From contig JAEWCL010000006.1 in the NCBI GenBank assembly GCA_023390655.1, positions 177,490-241,489 of the forward strand: a stretch of DNA of 64,000 bases, written 5' to 3'. The position numbers and the translations under genes are program-made. Source of the stretch: Bacillota bacterium (GTDB lineage: Bacteria; Bacillota; Clostridia; Christensenellales; CAG-138). The notes under the pieces were generated by a model, which saw only the letters and a program-made list of their open reading frames with translations, was not told where the DNA came from and did no database searches. Positions 1 through 8,630 of this stretch are shown piece after piece (the first letter of the stretch is position 1; every line of letters starts with the position of its first letter).

Positions 1-1023
1 CTCGGGGATGTGCGCCACGCCTTTGCGGATGTAATACAGAGGCGGCCTGTTCTCCACGCGTTCGCCTAATATTGAAAAACCGCCTTTTGTACATCGGGCA
101 AGGCCGGTCAACACCTCCGCAAGCTCCTTTTGCCCGTTGCCGTCCACTCCGGCAAGCCCGACGATCTCACCGCTTTGCACGGTCAGGCTAAAATCAGACA
201 GGGCGGGGGAGCCTTTGCTGTTCCGCGCACAAAGCTCCTCGGTTTCAAGGACCGTTTTCCCTTGTGTGCGCTCATTGGCTGTAAAATCAAACAGTACGTC
301 TCTTCCCACCATCATGCGGGAAAGCTGCTCCCTGGTCGTATCTTCTGTGACCTCCATGGAACCCACGAGCCTGCCGTCGCGCAGCACGGTCACTTCATCC
401 ACCACGGAAAGAATTTCTTCCAGCTTGTGCGTAATGAGTATGATGGACTTTCCGTCGCCGCGCATGCTGCGCAGGATATCAAAGAGTTCTGCGGACTCCT
501 TGGGGGTAAGCACGGCCGTGGGTTCATCCAGTATCAGTATCTCCGCGCCTTGATAAATGGTGGAGAGGATCTCCACGCGTTGCTGTTCGCCCACGGAAAG
601 CTGCCATATCTTTGATGAGGGCTCCACCCCCAGATGATATTTCTCGGAAAGCGCGCTCAGCCTTTTCTCCACCGCTCTGGTGTCCAGCAGCATACCCCGG
701 CCGGATTTCCGGCCCAGCATCATATTCTGTGTCACTGTAAACGGGCGCACAAGCATGAAGTGCTGATGCACCATCCCCACGCCCAGCGCAATCGCCTTTT
801 GCGGCGAGGAGATATCCTGCAACTGTCCGTTTATATAGGTACATCCTTCCTCCTGCCTGTACAGGCCGTAAAGGATGTTCATTAGCGTTGTCTTCCCTGC
901 GCCGTTTTCGCCAAGCAGCCCGTGTATGGAGCCGATCTTGAGTTTAAAGTCTATATTGTCGTTTGCCCTGCAGCCCCCGAACACCTTGGTGATTCCGCGC
1001 ATTTCCACCGCATACTCGCCCAT
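1..1023 (-). CDS. ABC transporter ATP-binding protein, nucleoside/simple-sugar type (partial)
   Basis: The gene reads right to left from an ATG at 1023 and runs off the left edge, so 341 residues are visible. It shows a Walker A motif (GENGAGKTT) near residue 40, an LSVGEQQRVEIL signature, Walker B (ILILDEPTAVLT) and a switch-histidine segment ITHKLEE. A second ATPase half begins near residue 245. This two-module form is typical of the RbsA/YufO group that energises BMP-lipoprotein transporters, and the substrate-binding gene lies just upstream. The first module's signature is LSVGEQQ, usual in the nucleoside branch. Permease genes would be expected beyond the edge. It is the last visible gene of the purine operon. 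Family assignment is secure; nucleoside specificity is inferred from context. Confidence 0.93.
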   Translation of the reverse strand, partial: MGEYAVEMRGITKVFGGCRANDNIDFKLKIGSIHGLLGENGAGKTTLMNILYGLYRQEEGCTYINGQLQDISSPQKAIALGVGMVHQHFMLVRPFTVTQNMMLGRKSGRGMLLDTRAVEKRLSALSEKYHLGVEPSSKIWQLSVGEQQRVEILSTIYQGAEILILDEPTAVLTPKESAELFDILRSMRGDGKSIILITHKLEEILSVVDEVTVLRDGRLVGSMEVTEDTTREQLSRMMVGRDVLFDFTANERTQGKTVLETEELCARNSKGSPALSDFSLTVQSGEIVGLAGVDGNGQKELAEVLTGLARCTKGGFSILGERVENRPPLYYIRKGVAHIPE

Positions 1024-1052
1024 AATTCCCCTCCCCTCGGGTAAGCTAGGAG

Positions 1053-1091
1053 GCCGGAAGCCGTCCCGCATTTTTTAGGACGGCCTCCGGC
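1053..1091. terminator. Intercistronic hairpin, also a plus-strand terminator shape
   Basis: A 14-bp stem (GCCGGAAGCCGTCC at 1053-1066 with GGACGGCCTCCGGC at 1078-1091, one mismatch) lies between the BMP lipoprotein gene and the ATPase gene. A T-run follows only on the plus strand. For the minus-strand operon it is more likely a 3' stabilising or partial-termination hairpin that keeps binding-protein mRNA more abundant than that of the ATPase. Confidence 0.6.
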
Positions 1092-1098
1092 TTTCTTT

Positions 1099-2115
1099 TT
1101 ACTGCGCTTCAAAATCGGGCATTTCAACTTTGCCCGCCACCAGGTCCTCATACGTTTTCTGTACGAGCTCCTTGACGTCTTCGGGCACCTGATCGCCCAG
1201 CTTGCCGTAATCCGCATAGATCAGGCCGCCGTTTTCCGGCGTGATCCAATAAAATTTCTCTTCGCGGTTGGTAAAATTATCGTTGAGAATATCGTCGATA
1301 ATGCTCTTGATGACCGACTTCCATTCATACACAACGCCGGAGAGCACGTTATCGGGCGCGAGTTTGCTCTGATCCGCGACATTGCCCAGCACCAGCTTAC
1401 CCTTTTCCTTTGCGGCTTCCACCACGCCAAGGCCGATGCCGTCGCCGGAGTGCCAGATGATGTCTACGCCGGAATCATACATGGAGATGGCCGCTTCCTT
1501 GGCGCCCGCGGAATCCGTCCAGTCGCCGGTATACACTTCCTGTATTTCGATGCCGGGGTTAATCTGTTTGGCTGCATACTTATAGGCTTCGTGTCCACGG
1601 AATATTTCCGATACATTTCCGCCGCCGATGACGCCGATTTTGCCGGTCTTCGTCATGGAAGCGGCCAGTACGCCCATCAGGTAGCCGCCGGACTGCAGAT
1701 GCACATCATACACGCAGGTGTTCTTGAGCGTTTTGTAGCCGGTGCCCAGGCAGAACAGCGTGTCCGGATACTTTTCGGCGACCTTAATGATGGGCTCCAT
1801 GAACTGGAACCCGTGGCCGAATATCACATCGTACTTTTCGCTGGCAAAGTCCATAAGCGCGGGCTCGATATCCGCGACCTCATAGACTTCCTCCACAACC
1901 TTGACTTCCATCTTGTCCTTGTACTCTTCCGCTACGGCCATCACGCCTTCATACATGGCCTGGTTAAAGGATACGTCGTCCGCCTTGCCGGGCAGTATCA
2001 GCGCGACTTTGAGTTTGTCTGTACTGCCGGACGTCGTACTGCCTGTGCCGCAGCCTGTTAAGAGCAACAGTACGGCAAGCGCCATTGCGAGGATCTTCCA
2101 AGTCTTCTTCTTCAT
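1099..2115 (-). CDS. BMP-family ABC transporter substrate-binding lipoprotein
   Basis: 338 residues. The N-terminus has lysines, a hydrophobic stretch and a lipobox (LLLLTGCG), so the mature protein should be lipid-anchored at Cys22. The body matches the PnrA/BMP family: the segments GGNVSEIFRGHEAYKYA and HSGDGIGLGVVEAAKEKG are typical. Known members bind nucleosides and feed the two-module ATPase found just downstream. The ATG overlaps the stop of the upstream molybdenum-hydroxylase gene in an ATGA arrangement, so the two are translationally coupled. With adenine deaminase and a xanthine-dehydrogenase-type subunit in the same operon, purine nucleosides or bases are the likely ligand; this is inference. 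Confidence 0.92.
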   Translation of the reverse strand: MKKKTWKILAMALAVLLLLTGCGTGSTTSGSTDKLKVALILPGKADDVSFNQAMYEGVMAVAEEYKDKMEVKVVEEVYEVADIEPALMDFASEKYDVIFGHGFQFMEPIIKVAEKYPDTLFCLGTGYKTLKNTCVYDVHLQSGGYLMGVLAASMTKTGKIGVIGGGNVSEIFRGHEAYKYAAKQINPGIEIQEVYTGDWTDSAGAKEAAISMYDSGVDIIWHSGDGIGLGVVEAAKEKGKLVLGNVADQSKLAPDNVLSGVVYEWKSVIKSIIDDILNDNFTNREEKFYWITPENGGLIYADYGKLGDQVPEDVKELVQKTYEDLVAGKVEMPDFEAQ

Positions 2116-4241
2116 TGGGGACCTCCTTCAAAATGGTGTAAATATTTGCTCCGATCGATGTGATCGAGGGAAGCCGTAAACGGCAATGATGTTTGCCATA
2201 CGCCTGTTACCTCATGGATCGCAGCGCCGATCGCGGGTGCGATGGCAACCGTGGCCACCTCCGCCGCGCCCTTGACGCCCATTGGTCCGCTCTGTTCGTA
2301 CATATCGACGGAAACATTCGTAATTTGGGGGACATCCATCGCCGTGGGCAATAAATACGTATGGAAATCCCGATGCAGCGCCATGCCGGATTGATAGCGG
2401 CAATCCTCCATCAGTGCGTATCCGATGCTCATGGCGATGCCGCCCTGCATTTGCCCATCTAAAGAAAGGGGATTGATAATGCGTCCCGCTTCGGTTGCGG
2501 AATAAATATCCAAAAGCTCTGTTTTGCCTGTGCGGGGGTCCATCCTCAGCTTCACCGCCTGCGCGATAAAGGTATACATCGCGTGCGGGAATCCGGGTGT
2601 ATGAAAGGATTTGGAGGATTCGGGGAACGCGGCCGCGGCTGACACGGTGACAGGGCCATCAGTATGCGCGCGGCGGGCTTTATACGCCCCGGCGGCTTCT
2701 ATCAGGGCGTTTCCTGCAATGAACGTGGAGCGGGAACCGGCGGTCGAGCCGCAGTCATAGGTACATCGGGTATCCGCCATGACCATATGCACCTGATTGA
2801 GGGGAATGTCCAGCGCGTCCGCCGCCATAGCGGCAAGCGCCGTCATGCTTCCCTGGCCGATATCGACCAGGCCGATCTTTACGGCGATGCCATCTCCTCG
2901 CGTTTCGATTTCCACCTTTGCCGTGTCCGGTACGTTCTTGCCAAGCCCACAGCTCAAATGCCCCGCCGCCACGCCGTAGCCGATGAAGGGGTCGGCATTG
3001 CGTTCCCGCTCCTTCCACAGCGCCGAGTGTTCCACAAGTTCCAGCGCCTCGACCATGCCCACGCAATGCTCCATGGGCTGTCCCAGTGCGCCAATGCCGC
3101 CAGGCCGCAGTGCGTTTGTTTTGCGGATGGCGATGGGGTCAAGATTCAGCGCATGCGCGGCCCGGCTGATCAGCGTTTCCGTGGCGAACGCGCCCTGTGG
3201 CGCGCCGAATCCGCGCATCGCATGCGCCACCGCCTTGTTGGTATAAACGAGGAATACGTCCATGCGCACGTTTTCAATTTCATATGGGCCTGCGAAATGC
3301 TCGCTGAACAGCCCCATCACAGCAGGACCCAGGCCGGCGTAAGCCCCGGTATCGAGATAAGCGCATCCGTCGAACGCGACGATGGTCCCGTCAGACGCAA
3401 ATCCCATTTTTACGTGGATGTCCGCGCCATGGCGTTTGTAGGTGGCAAGCAGGGACTCCTGCCGCTCCAGCACCAGCTTGGCCGGCCGCCCCGTCTTCTG
3501 TGTGGCCAGAGCAGTAAAGAGCTGCGCCGTGTTGCCGTCCTTGCCGCCGAATCCGCCGCCCACCGTTGCGGCGCGCACATGTGCCTGTTCCTCCTTCAGG
3601 CCCAGCGCGCGCAGGATCATCCGCTTATCATGGAATACATTCTGTGTTGCGGCGATTACTTGGAGCGCGCCGTCCTCCATATAGGAAAAACATGCTTCGG
3701 GCTCCATGCAGGCATGGTCTTGCGCCGGAAGATGGAACGCGTCCTCCAATCGTAGGGCGCAGCTCTCAAGCCCATGCGCGACGTCGCCTTTTTCGTAATG
3801 GAATTCGCTCAACAGGTTGCCGTTTGCGTGGATCTTCTCGGCACCGGGCGCCATTGCCTGCCTGGCATCGGCAAGCACCGGCAGCTCTTCATAAACGACC
3901 TTAATGCGTTTTGCGCAAGCCTGTGCCTGCAAACGGGTGGGGGCCGCTACAATGGCGACCGGCTCCCCCAGGAAACGTACCTTGTCATAAGCAAGGATAG
4001 GCTGATCCTCAATCAGGTCTTCCACGATGTTTTCTTTATAATCCTTCGCGGTAAAAACGAAAAGGCCCTCCGGTAGCGGCGGAACCTCCACCTTTACCAG
4101 CCGGGCATGCGCTTTTTCCGAGCGAACCAGCGCAAGCTCAAGCATGCCGTCCATAAAGTAATCGCCGGCATATTTTGCTTTGCCTGTGGACTTGTCCTCT
4201 CCGTCAAGGCGGCCTATTCGTTTGCCCGCGTATTGCGCCAT
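2112..4241 (-). CDS. Xanthine dehydrogenase-type molybdenum-binding subunit
   Basis: 709 residues, a little shorter than the usual 750-780 of stand-alone large subunits. The N-terminal domain starts with GKRIGRLDGEDKSTGKAKYAGD, cut here to its motif KSTGKAKYAGD. The Moco-binding landmarks VGGGFGGKD, AMRGFGAPQ and, near the C-terminus, GPMGVKGAAEV are present; the Glu of the last motif aligns with the catalytic Glu of the family. The RBS (GAGGAG) overlaps the adenine deaminase stop codon, only 4 nt away. No 2Fe-2S or FAD subunit gene is visible on either side, which is unusual because the enzyme needs an electron-transfer chain. A role in purine (hypoxanthine/xanthine) hydroxylation is inferred from neighbours. 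Confidence 0.9.
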   Translation of the reverse strand: MAQYAGKRIGRLDGEDKSTGKAKYAGDYFMDGMLELALVRSEKAHARLVKVEVPPLPEGLFVFTAKDYKENIVEDLIEDQPILAYDKVRFLGEPVAIVAAPTRLQAQACAKRIKVVYEELPVLADARQAMAPGAEKIHANGNLLSEFHYEKGDVAHGLESCALRLEDAFHLPAQDHACMEPEACFSYMEDGALQVIAATQNVFHDKRMILRALGLKEEQAHVRAATVGGGFGGKDGNTAQLFTALATQKTGRPAKLVLERQESLLATYKRHGADIHVKMGFASDGTIVAFDGCAYLDTGAYAGLGPAVMGLFSEHFAGPYEIENVRMDVFLVYTNKAVAHAMRGFGAPQGAFATETLISRAAHALNLDPIAIRKTNALRPGGIGALGQPMEHCVGMVEALELVEHSALWKERERNADPFIGYGVAAGHLSCGLGKNVPDTAKVEIETRGDGIAVKIGLVDIGQGSMTALAAMAADALDIPLNQVHMVMADTRCTYDCGSTAGSRSTFIAGNALIEAAGAYKARRAHTDGPVTVSAAAAFPESSKSFHTPGFPHAMYTFIAQAVKLRMDPRTGKTELLDIYSATEAGRIINPLSLDGQMQGGIAMSIGYALMEDCRYQSGMALHRDFHTYLLPTAMDVPQITNVSVDMYEQSGPMGVKGAAEVATVAIAPAIGAAIHEVTGVWQTSLPFTASLDHIDRSKYLHHFEGGPQ

Positions 4242-4245
4242 ATTG

Positions 4246-6012
4246 TTACTCCTCGGTATGCAATATGAGCTGTGTGATTTCGTGCCGCTTTACATGGATT
4301 AAACCATAATCGGTAAGCCCAAGTTCCGGCACTGTCGGCAGCGATATGAAAGAAAGCGTCATGAACGGGGCGTTGAGGCCGCATCCCATCTCTCCTGCGA
4401 CGCCGTTTAGCGCATCCATCCGCTGCATGACCTCCTGTGCGGGCAGGCAGCTCATCAGTCCCGCAAGCGGCAGGGCAAGCGAACTTAGTATCTGTCCATC
4501 GCGCGCCGCTGCAAAGCCGCCCTGCAGGCGGGCAAGTTCCTGTACCGCTGCAAGCATGTCTCTTTCGTTTGTGCCCACTACCACGATATTGTGATGATCG
4601 TGCGATACGCTGGAGGCCAGCGCGCCCCGATGCAGCCCAAACCCGCGGCAAAGGCCCAGCCCGATACGGCCGTTTTTTCCATGCCGCTCCACGACCGCAA
4701 GCTTCAAAATGTCCCGATTGGGGTCGGCTTTGATTTCGCCTTCTTCCACGGGCATCCATTCACGCTCCTCGCGGTTGATGATCTGATCGGCAATCAGCGC
4801 GATCACGCGGCACTGCGCGCGGGACCCGGACGCCGGTATCCGGAAAGCATTTTCGTTTAGACCTTCCCGGATATGGACGGTTGTAAACAGCTCCTGCGGG
4901 TAGTTTTTGGGTGTTACGGGCAGCGCCTGTAAATTTTCCGCAACCCGTTTCCCACCTTTCAACACCATGGCCGGCCGCATTTGATATAGGCTGTCCAGCA
5001 GCACGATATCGGCGTAGCGGCCTGGCGTAAGAGAACCCAGCAAATGCTCCAAATGGAAATGCCTCGCGGCGTTGAGGGTGGCAATTTTGATTGCCTTGAT
5101 CGGTTCAAGGCCAAGATCAATCGCTTTCTGGATGTTGCAGCTGATATGCCCCTCCGCATAAATGTCGTTGACATGCTTGTCGTCGGTGCAGAACAGCAGG
5201 TTTTCTGTAGAGAGCCCGTGCTCGATCACGCCGCGCATGAGTTCTTTCGCGTTGCGTTCGCTGCTTCCCTCGCGCACCATCACCTTGATGCCGACGCGAA
5301 GCCGGGCCAATAGTTCCTCATAGGTAACGCATTCGTGGTCATCCAATAAATGCGCGGCGGCATACATATTCAATTCTGAGGGCGTCAGGCCAATGGCGTG
5401 CCCGTTGCAGATGCGTCCGCCTGCAAGCGCCGCGCGTATCTTTTCCAGATATTCGTCCCGCAGGCCCATAATTTTGGAAGGGTCCAGTTCCCCCAGGCTG
5501 ACGGTCTCCTTAAGGGCTAGCAGTTGACGCACTTCCTCCAGGCCCAGTACGGCTCCTGCGGTTTCCAGGCCTGGGGCGGTGGGCACGCGCGAGGGGATTT
5601 CCAGATAAATACGAAAGGGCAGCTTTTCCGCATCCCTGACCAGCGTAAGCAGCCCATTCATACCCGCAACGTTTGCGATTTCCATGGCGTCCACGAACAG
5701 TGTCGTGCTCCCCCAAGGCACGATGACCTCCGCAAGTGATTCGGGGGTCAACAGCGTGGTCTCGATATGCACATGCGCATCCATAAAGCCCGGGACTGCA
5801 TACCTGCCCGCGCCATCCACTTTTTCTTTGCAGGGCGCGCCGGGCGGTGGGTCGATCGCCACGATTTTGCCGTTAAAAATGGCCAGCGACGCTTCCCGGA
5901 TCTCTTCGGTATACACATCCACCAGCTTGATGTGGTCAAGGATCATATCCGCGGGAATCTCTCCTGCGGCCGCCCTTAGCTCTTGCTTGAATATGCCCAG
6001 CTCCTGTTCCAT
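4246..6012 (-). CDS. ade: Adenine deaminase
   Basis: 588 residues, close to the family's usual 570-600. It converts adenine to hypoxanthine and ammonia in the cytoplasm. The amidohydrolase metal motif DAHVHIE follows the beta-sandwich start; later segments FCTDDKHVND and LGSLTPGRYADIVLLD match the AdeC barrel. The C-terminal domain with ASSVSHDHHNIVVVGTN and LPLAGLMS is specific for adenine deaminases rather than dihydroorotases. The ATG has an AAAGGAACGATC leader and begins 11 nt after the GntR gene, so both are cotranscribed. The product could feed the adjacent xanthine-dehydrogenase-type enzyme. Confidence 0.93.
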   Translation of the reverse strand: MEQELGIFKQELRAAAGEIPADMILDHIKLVDVYTEEIREASLAIFNGKIVAIDPPPGAPCKEKVDGAGRYAVPGFMDAHVHIETTLLTPESLAEVIVPWGSTTLFVDAMEIANVAGMNGLLTLVRDAEKLPFRIYLEIPSRVPTAPGLETAGAVLGLEEVRQLLALKETVSLGELDPSKIMGLRDEYLEKIRAALAGGRICNGHAIGLTPSELNMYAAAHLLDDHECVTYEELLARLRVGIKVMVREGSSERNAKELMRGVIEHGLSTENLLFCTDDKHVNDIYAEGHISCNIQKAIDLGLEPIKAIKIATLNAARHFHLEHLLGSLTPGRYADIVLLDSLYQMRPAMVLKGGKRVAENLQALPVTPKNYPQELFTTVHIREGLNENAFRIPASGSRAQCRVIALIADQIINREEREWMPVEEGEIKADPNRDILKLAVVERHGKNGRIGLGLCRGFGLHRGALASSVSHDHHNIVVVGTNERDMLAAVQELARLQGGFAAARDGQILSSLALPLAGLMSCLPAQEVMQRMDALNGVAGEMGCGLNAPFMTLSFISLPTVPELGLTDYGLIHVKRHEITQLILHTEE

Positions 6013-6023
6013 GATCGTTCCTT

Positions 6024-6746
6024 TCAGATTTTTTTCCTGAGCACCGTATGCTCGAAAATTCCGTCCGCATAATACTCCTTGGACCAGAGCACCGGCCGGG
6101 AATCGATATCGTAGCCCACCTCATCCATATACAAAATGGGGGATCCTGCTTCGATTCCGAATAGTTCACCCAGCCGCCTGTCCGCAACCATAGGACGCAC
6201 CACGGTCAGGTCCATATACACGCTGATATCGCAGAATTTCTCCAGGAAATAAAAAATCGGCTTTTCCAAATCCTCTTTATGATAGGTATACTTTTTCACG
6301 ACATGAAAAGAGACATAATCGATGCAATAGATGGCTGTGCGGTCATCCGCCGTAATGGCGCGCGAAACGCGTATCACAGGCGTATTTGCAGAGACCAGCA
6401 GCCTTTTTGACATCTCTTCATCCGCAAATACGGTATCCACCTCCACGAAGGCAATGCCCGGCTTTGCGCCGGTTTCCGCCACCATATCCAGGAATTCTTT
6501 TTCCAGATCCATCCGCGTGGTAACGGCAAGTACCTGCCTGTTGATCACAGTTCCGATGCCCTGCCGCCGGACGATAAAGCCTTCCCGTTCAAGAGAGGCA
6601 AGGCTGTCGCGCAATTGTGTCCGGCTGATGCCAAGGGACACCGCCAATACAGCTTCGGCGGGCAGCTTTTCTGCCTGGGCATATGCGCCGCGCTTCATTT
6701 CATACAGCAAACGTTCCCGAATCGAGTACAGCTCCTGTTCGTCCAT
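6024..6746 (-). CDS. GntR/HutC-family transcriptional regulator with UTRA domain
   Basis: 240 residues. Residues 1-70 form a winged helix of the GntR type (LPAEAVLAVSLGISRTQLRDSLASLEREGFIVRRQGIGTVI region), and the rest matches a UTRA ligand domain ending in a YMDEVGYDIDSRPVLWSKEYYADGIFEHTVLRK-like tail, seen as separate short motifs (SRPVLWSKEYY). It is the first gene of the operon, with RBS AAGGAG. It probably controls the whole purine operon through the promoter region just upstream (6798-6839), responding to a purine or related metabolite; the ligand is not visible from sequence. Confidence 0.9.
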   Translation of the reverse strand: MDEQELYSIRERLLYEMKRGAYAQAEKLPAEAVLAVSLGISRTQLRDSLASLEREGFIVRRQGIGTVINRQVLAVTTRMDLEKEFLDMVAETGAKPGIAFVEVDTVFADEEMSKRLLVSANTPVIRVSRAITADDRTAIYCIDYVSFHVVKKYTYHKEDLEKPIFYFLEKFCDISVYMDLTVVRPMVADRRLGELFGIEAGSPILYMDEVGYDIDSRPVLWSKEYYADGIFEHTVLRKKI

Positions 6747-6797
6747 ATCGGCTCCTTATCCATGGATGCATTAAAATGCAAGTTATGGTTATGCGTT

Positions 6798-6839
6798 ATT
6801 GGTACTACTATTATATACATTGGTGTTACCTCTTGTAAA
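6798..6839 (-). promoter_or_regulatory. Putative purine-operon promoter with direct-repeat operator
   Basis: On the minus strand TTTACA (6834-6839) and TATAAT (6810-6815) are 18 nt apart. On the plus strand two near-identical 11-mers, ATTGGTACTAC (6798-6808) and ATTGGTGTTAC (6819-6829), overlap the spacer and the -10 box with a 21-bp period, two helical turns. They are good candidates for binding of the GntR regulator whose gene starts at 6746. Confidence 0.5.
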
Positions 6840-7081
6840 CAGCATATTGATGTTTCTGTCCACTGGTGTTTTAGATGCCCACACATAAGCAATACGCCTA
6901 TCTTTGCCGCATTATTGGGCGAGACAGGCGTTTTGTTCTATATATTTACATCCGGTTCTACCGGTCAATCAGGCCGCCCACCGCAACCGTTTGGCACAAC
7001 AGATTACCGTTATGTGCTTGTATAATTTGATTTATCTACATGGTACATTTTACTTACTGTATAAATCCATACGTATCGCAA

Positions 7082-7261
7082 ATGAAAAAGCAAATTATAG
7101 CGGACTATTATCAGTATTGATGTTGGTATTGATAAGCCCCAGAGCGCTTGCTTATGGCCCGGATTCAGGCGTGTGGATAGTCCGGCCCGTGGTATAAGAT
7201 AGATTTCAAAGGCAAGACCGGATATATTTCAACGGGCTACTTATCAGTGCGCAACACGTAA
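7082..7261 (+). pseudogene. Remnant of a secreted SH3-domain protein gene
   Basis: An ATG at 7082 opens a signal-peptide start (MKKQIIA). After one frameshift the next frame continues with GLLSVLMLVLISPRALAYG, a hydrophobic core and cleavage-like end. The original frame then resumes near 7181 with SGPWYKIDFKGKTGYISTGYL and ends at a TAA (7259-7261); this is the typical closing part of a bacterial SH3 domain. A TAG at 7178 and loss of the middle of the domain complete the decay. No good RBS is seen. The intact terminator at 7276-7310 fits as the old gene's terminator. About 335 bp upstream (6747-7081) hold only the gntR promoter; I see nothing else there. Confidence 0.6.
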
Positions 7262-7275
7262 CTTATAAATGATAC

Positions 7276-7310
7276 ATGCCCTCGCTATAGAGGCGAGGGC
7301 ATATTCATTT
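7276..7310 (+). terminator. Intrinsic terminator-like hairpin
   Basis: A perfect 10-bp stem, ATGCCCTCGC (7276-7285) with GCGAGGGCAT (7293-7302), loop of 7 nt, is followed by a moderately T-rich tail. It lies 14 nt after the stop of the SH3 remnant. Confidence 0.55.
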
Positions 7311-7421
7311 TAGCAAGAAAATTCTCCAAGTGATGGGATCGAAGGATAATACCGGCCAAAGCACAGGAAATGCTGAAAGGCTACCTCGAGGAGTTAACCC
7401 GGATCCCCATTGAAAAGAACC

Positions 7422-8630
7422 TTACTGGGGGAGTATTTTTTGCCCATCATTGAGATTTATTTTTCTGCCGGTTTCAAAAAGCCACCAGATTGGTGCAGCA
7501 AACAAGTATGTCCTCGAAGGAACAAAAGGGGTTTCTAAGAGATACAATATGCCCACTGATAACACCGTACATAGCAGGATGCATAAAATGCTGCCGTAAT
7601 CATAGTGTTCCCCCACCCGCGTTTTTCCCGTTCGCAGCAGGTACACGGCCGTTGCGCATGAGATCGCTAAAGAAACAAACAACCTGCGCACTGCAGAAAA
7701 CCATTGCATATCCTTTGGCACCGGTTGCAGGAAAGACAAGCTTTCAAAATAGTCCGTTTGCGCCTTGGCAAGCTCCGGCCAGAACGTAAAGTCTGACCAT
7801 CGTGTGGGCAGAAAGCGGTCAGGCCAATAAATATGAAACGCCAGCAGCCATTTGAGCAAATAGAATATGCCGGCGAGCGCGAGGCAAAATAGGATCAGCT
7901 GCAGCGGGACGCTTCGCCGCTTCCAGGCCTGCTTCAGCAGCGCAAGCAGGATTGCCGCTCCTATAGTCCATCCCGGCAGGCCGGACAGCCCGGCGGCAAG
8001 CTTGCCATAAAATCCGTTTTCCACAACAGTGTACTCCGCAGCAAGGCTATAGCGGTAAAGGAAGGTTGTTACCAGCCTTCCCGCCTCCTCCACATTCGAA
8101 CAGGCGATTTCAAGGTTTTCATATTCCGCTTTTTCATTCCTGAAAAGAATCATTCCCTCCTTCGCACGTACGACTCCCCGAATAATATAGGATTTATCGC
8201 CTATACGAACGTCTGCGCCGATCACATCTTTATTGCGGAACAAAGACCAGGCAGTGTCCACATCGATTACGCAGCCCGCTTCGTCAACCATTGCTGGAAA
8301 ACCGCCATACAGCAGCTCCATGGGGCAGACATCGCGCATGTCGCCATATACCGCGATGCGTCTCACGTGTGCGGAAGTTTCCAATGCTTCGTTGTTGATT
8401 GTTTCCAACGTTTCATTCCGCGTCCAGGCACTCACGCGCAGGATGGATTCATCTGCATTCTCTGAGACCGCGCGAAAAAGCGCCTCTTGGGTTGTCCTGC
8501 CATACATTCTCACGCTAAGTCCCTGATATTCCGTTTGCAGCCATCCGCTCAAATGAAGCGCATATCCCCATGAAATCAGGAGAATCATCAACACTGAGCA
8601 AAGGCAGAGATGACGCCTCCAATCAGTCAT
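7422..8630 (-). CDS. Membrane protein with MacB-like periplasmic core fold and multiple TM helices
   Basis: 402 residues. A TM helix at residues 8-28 is followed by about 190 extracytoplasmic residues and then roughly four TM helices (around 215-235, 243-262, 315-330, 345-360). The order, and motifs such as DVDTAWSLFRNKDVIGADVRIGDKSYIIRG read in short pieces (AWSLF, VIGADV, YIIRGVV), recall the core domain of MacB/FtsX-type permeases, but the standard four-TM permease layout is not clear. Its ATG lies inside the end of the HlyD-like gene (8-nt overlap), so both are coupled. It is the last gene of the operon. I infer it works with the adaptor in export or envelope sensing; function unknown. 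Confidence 0.75.
   Translation of the reverse strand: MTDWRRHLCLCSVLMILLISWGYALHLSGWLQTEYQGLSVRMYGRTTQEALFRAVSENADESILRVSAWTRNETLETINNEALETSAHVRRIAVYGDMRDVCPMELLYGGFPAMVDEAGCVIDVDTAWSLFRNKDVIGADVRIGDKSYIIRGVVRAKEGMILFRNEKAEYENLEIACSNVEEAGRLVTTFLYRYSLAAEYTVVENGFYGKLAAGLSGLPGWTIGAAILLALLKQAWKRRSVPLQLILFCLALAGIFYLLKWLLAFHIYWPDRFLPTRWSDFTFWPELAKAQTDYFESLSFLQPVPKDMQWFSAVRRLFVSLAISCATAVYLLRTGKTRVGEHYDYGSILCILLCTVLSVGILYLLETPFVPSRTYLFAAPIWWLFETGRKINLNDGQKILPQ

Noticed and set aside
2664..3755. Plus-strand frame of 363 codons over the molybdenum-hydroxylase gene
   Set aside because: Shadow of a conserved gene in GC-rich sequence.
7325..7430. Short frame with protein-like sequence (AQEMLKGYLEELTRIP)
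   Set aside because: No start or RBS and no recognisable family; could be a gene scrap but evidence is too thin.
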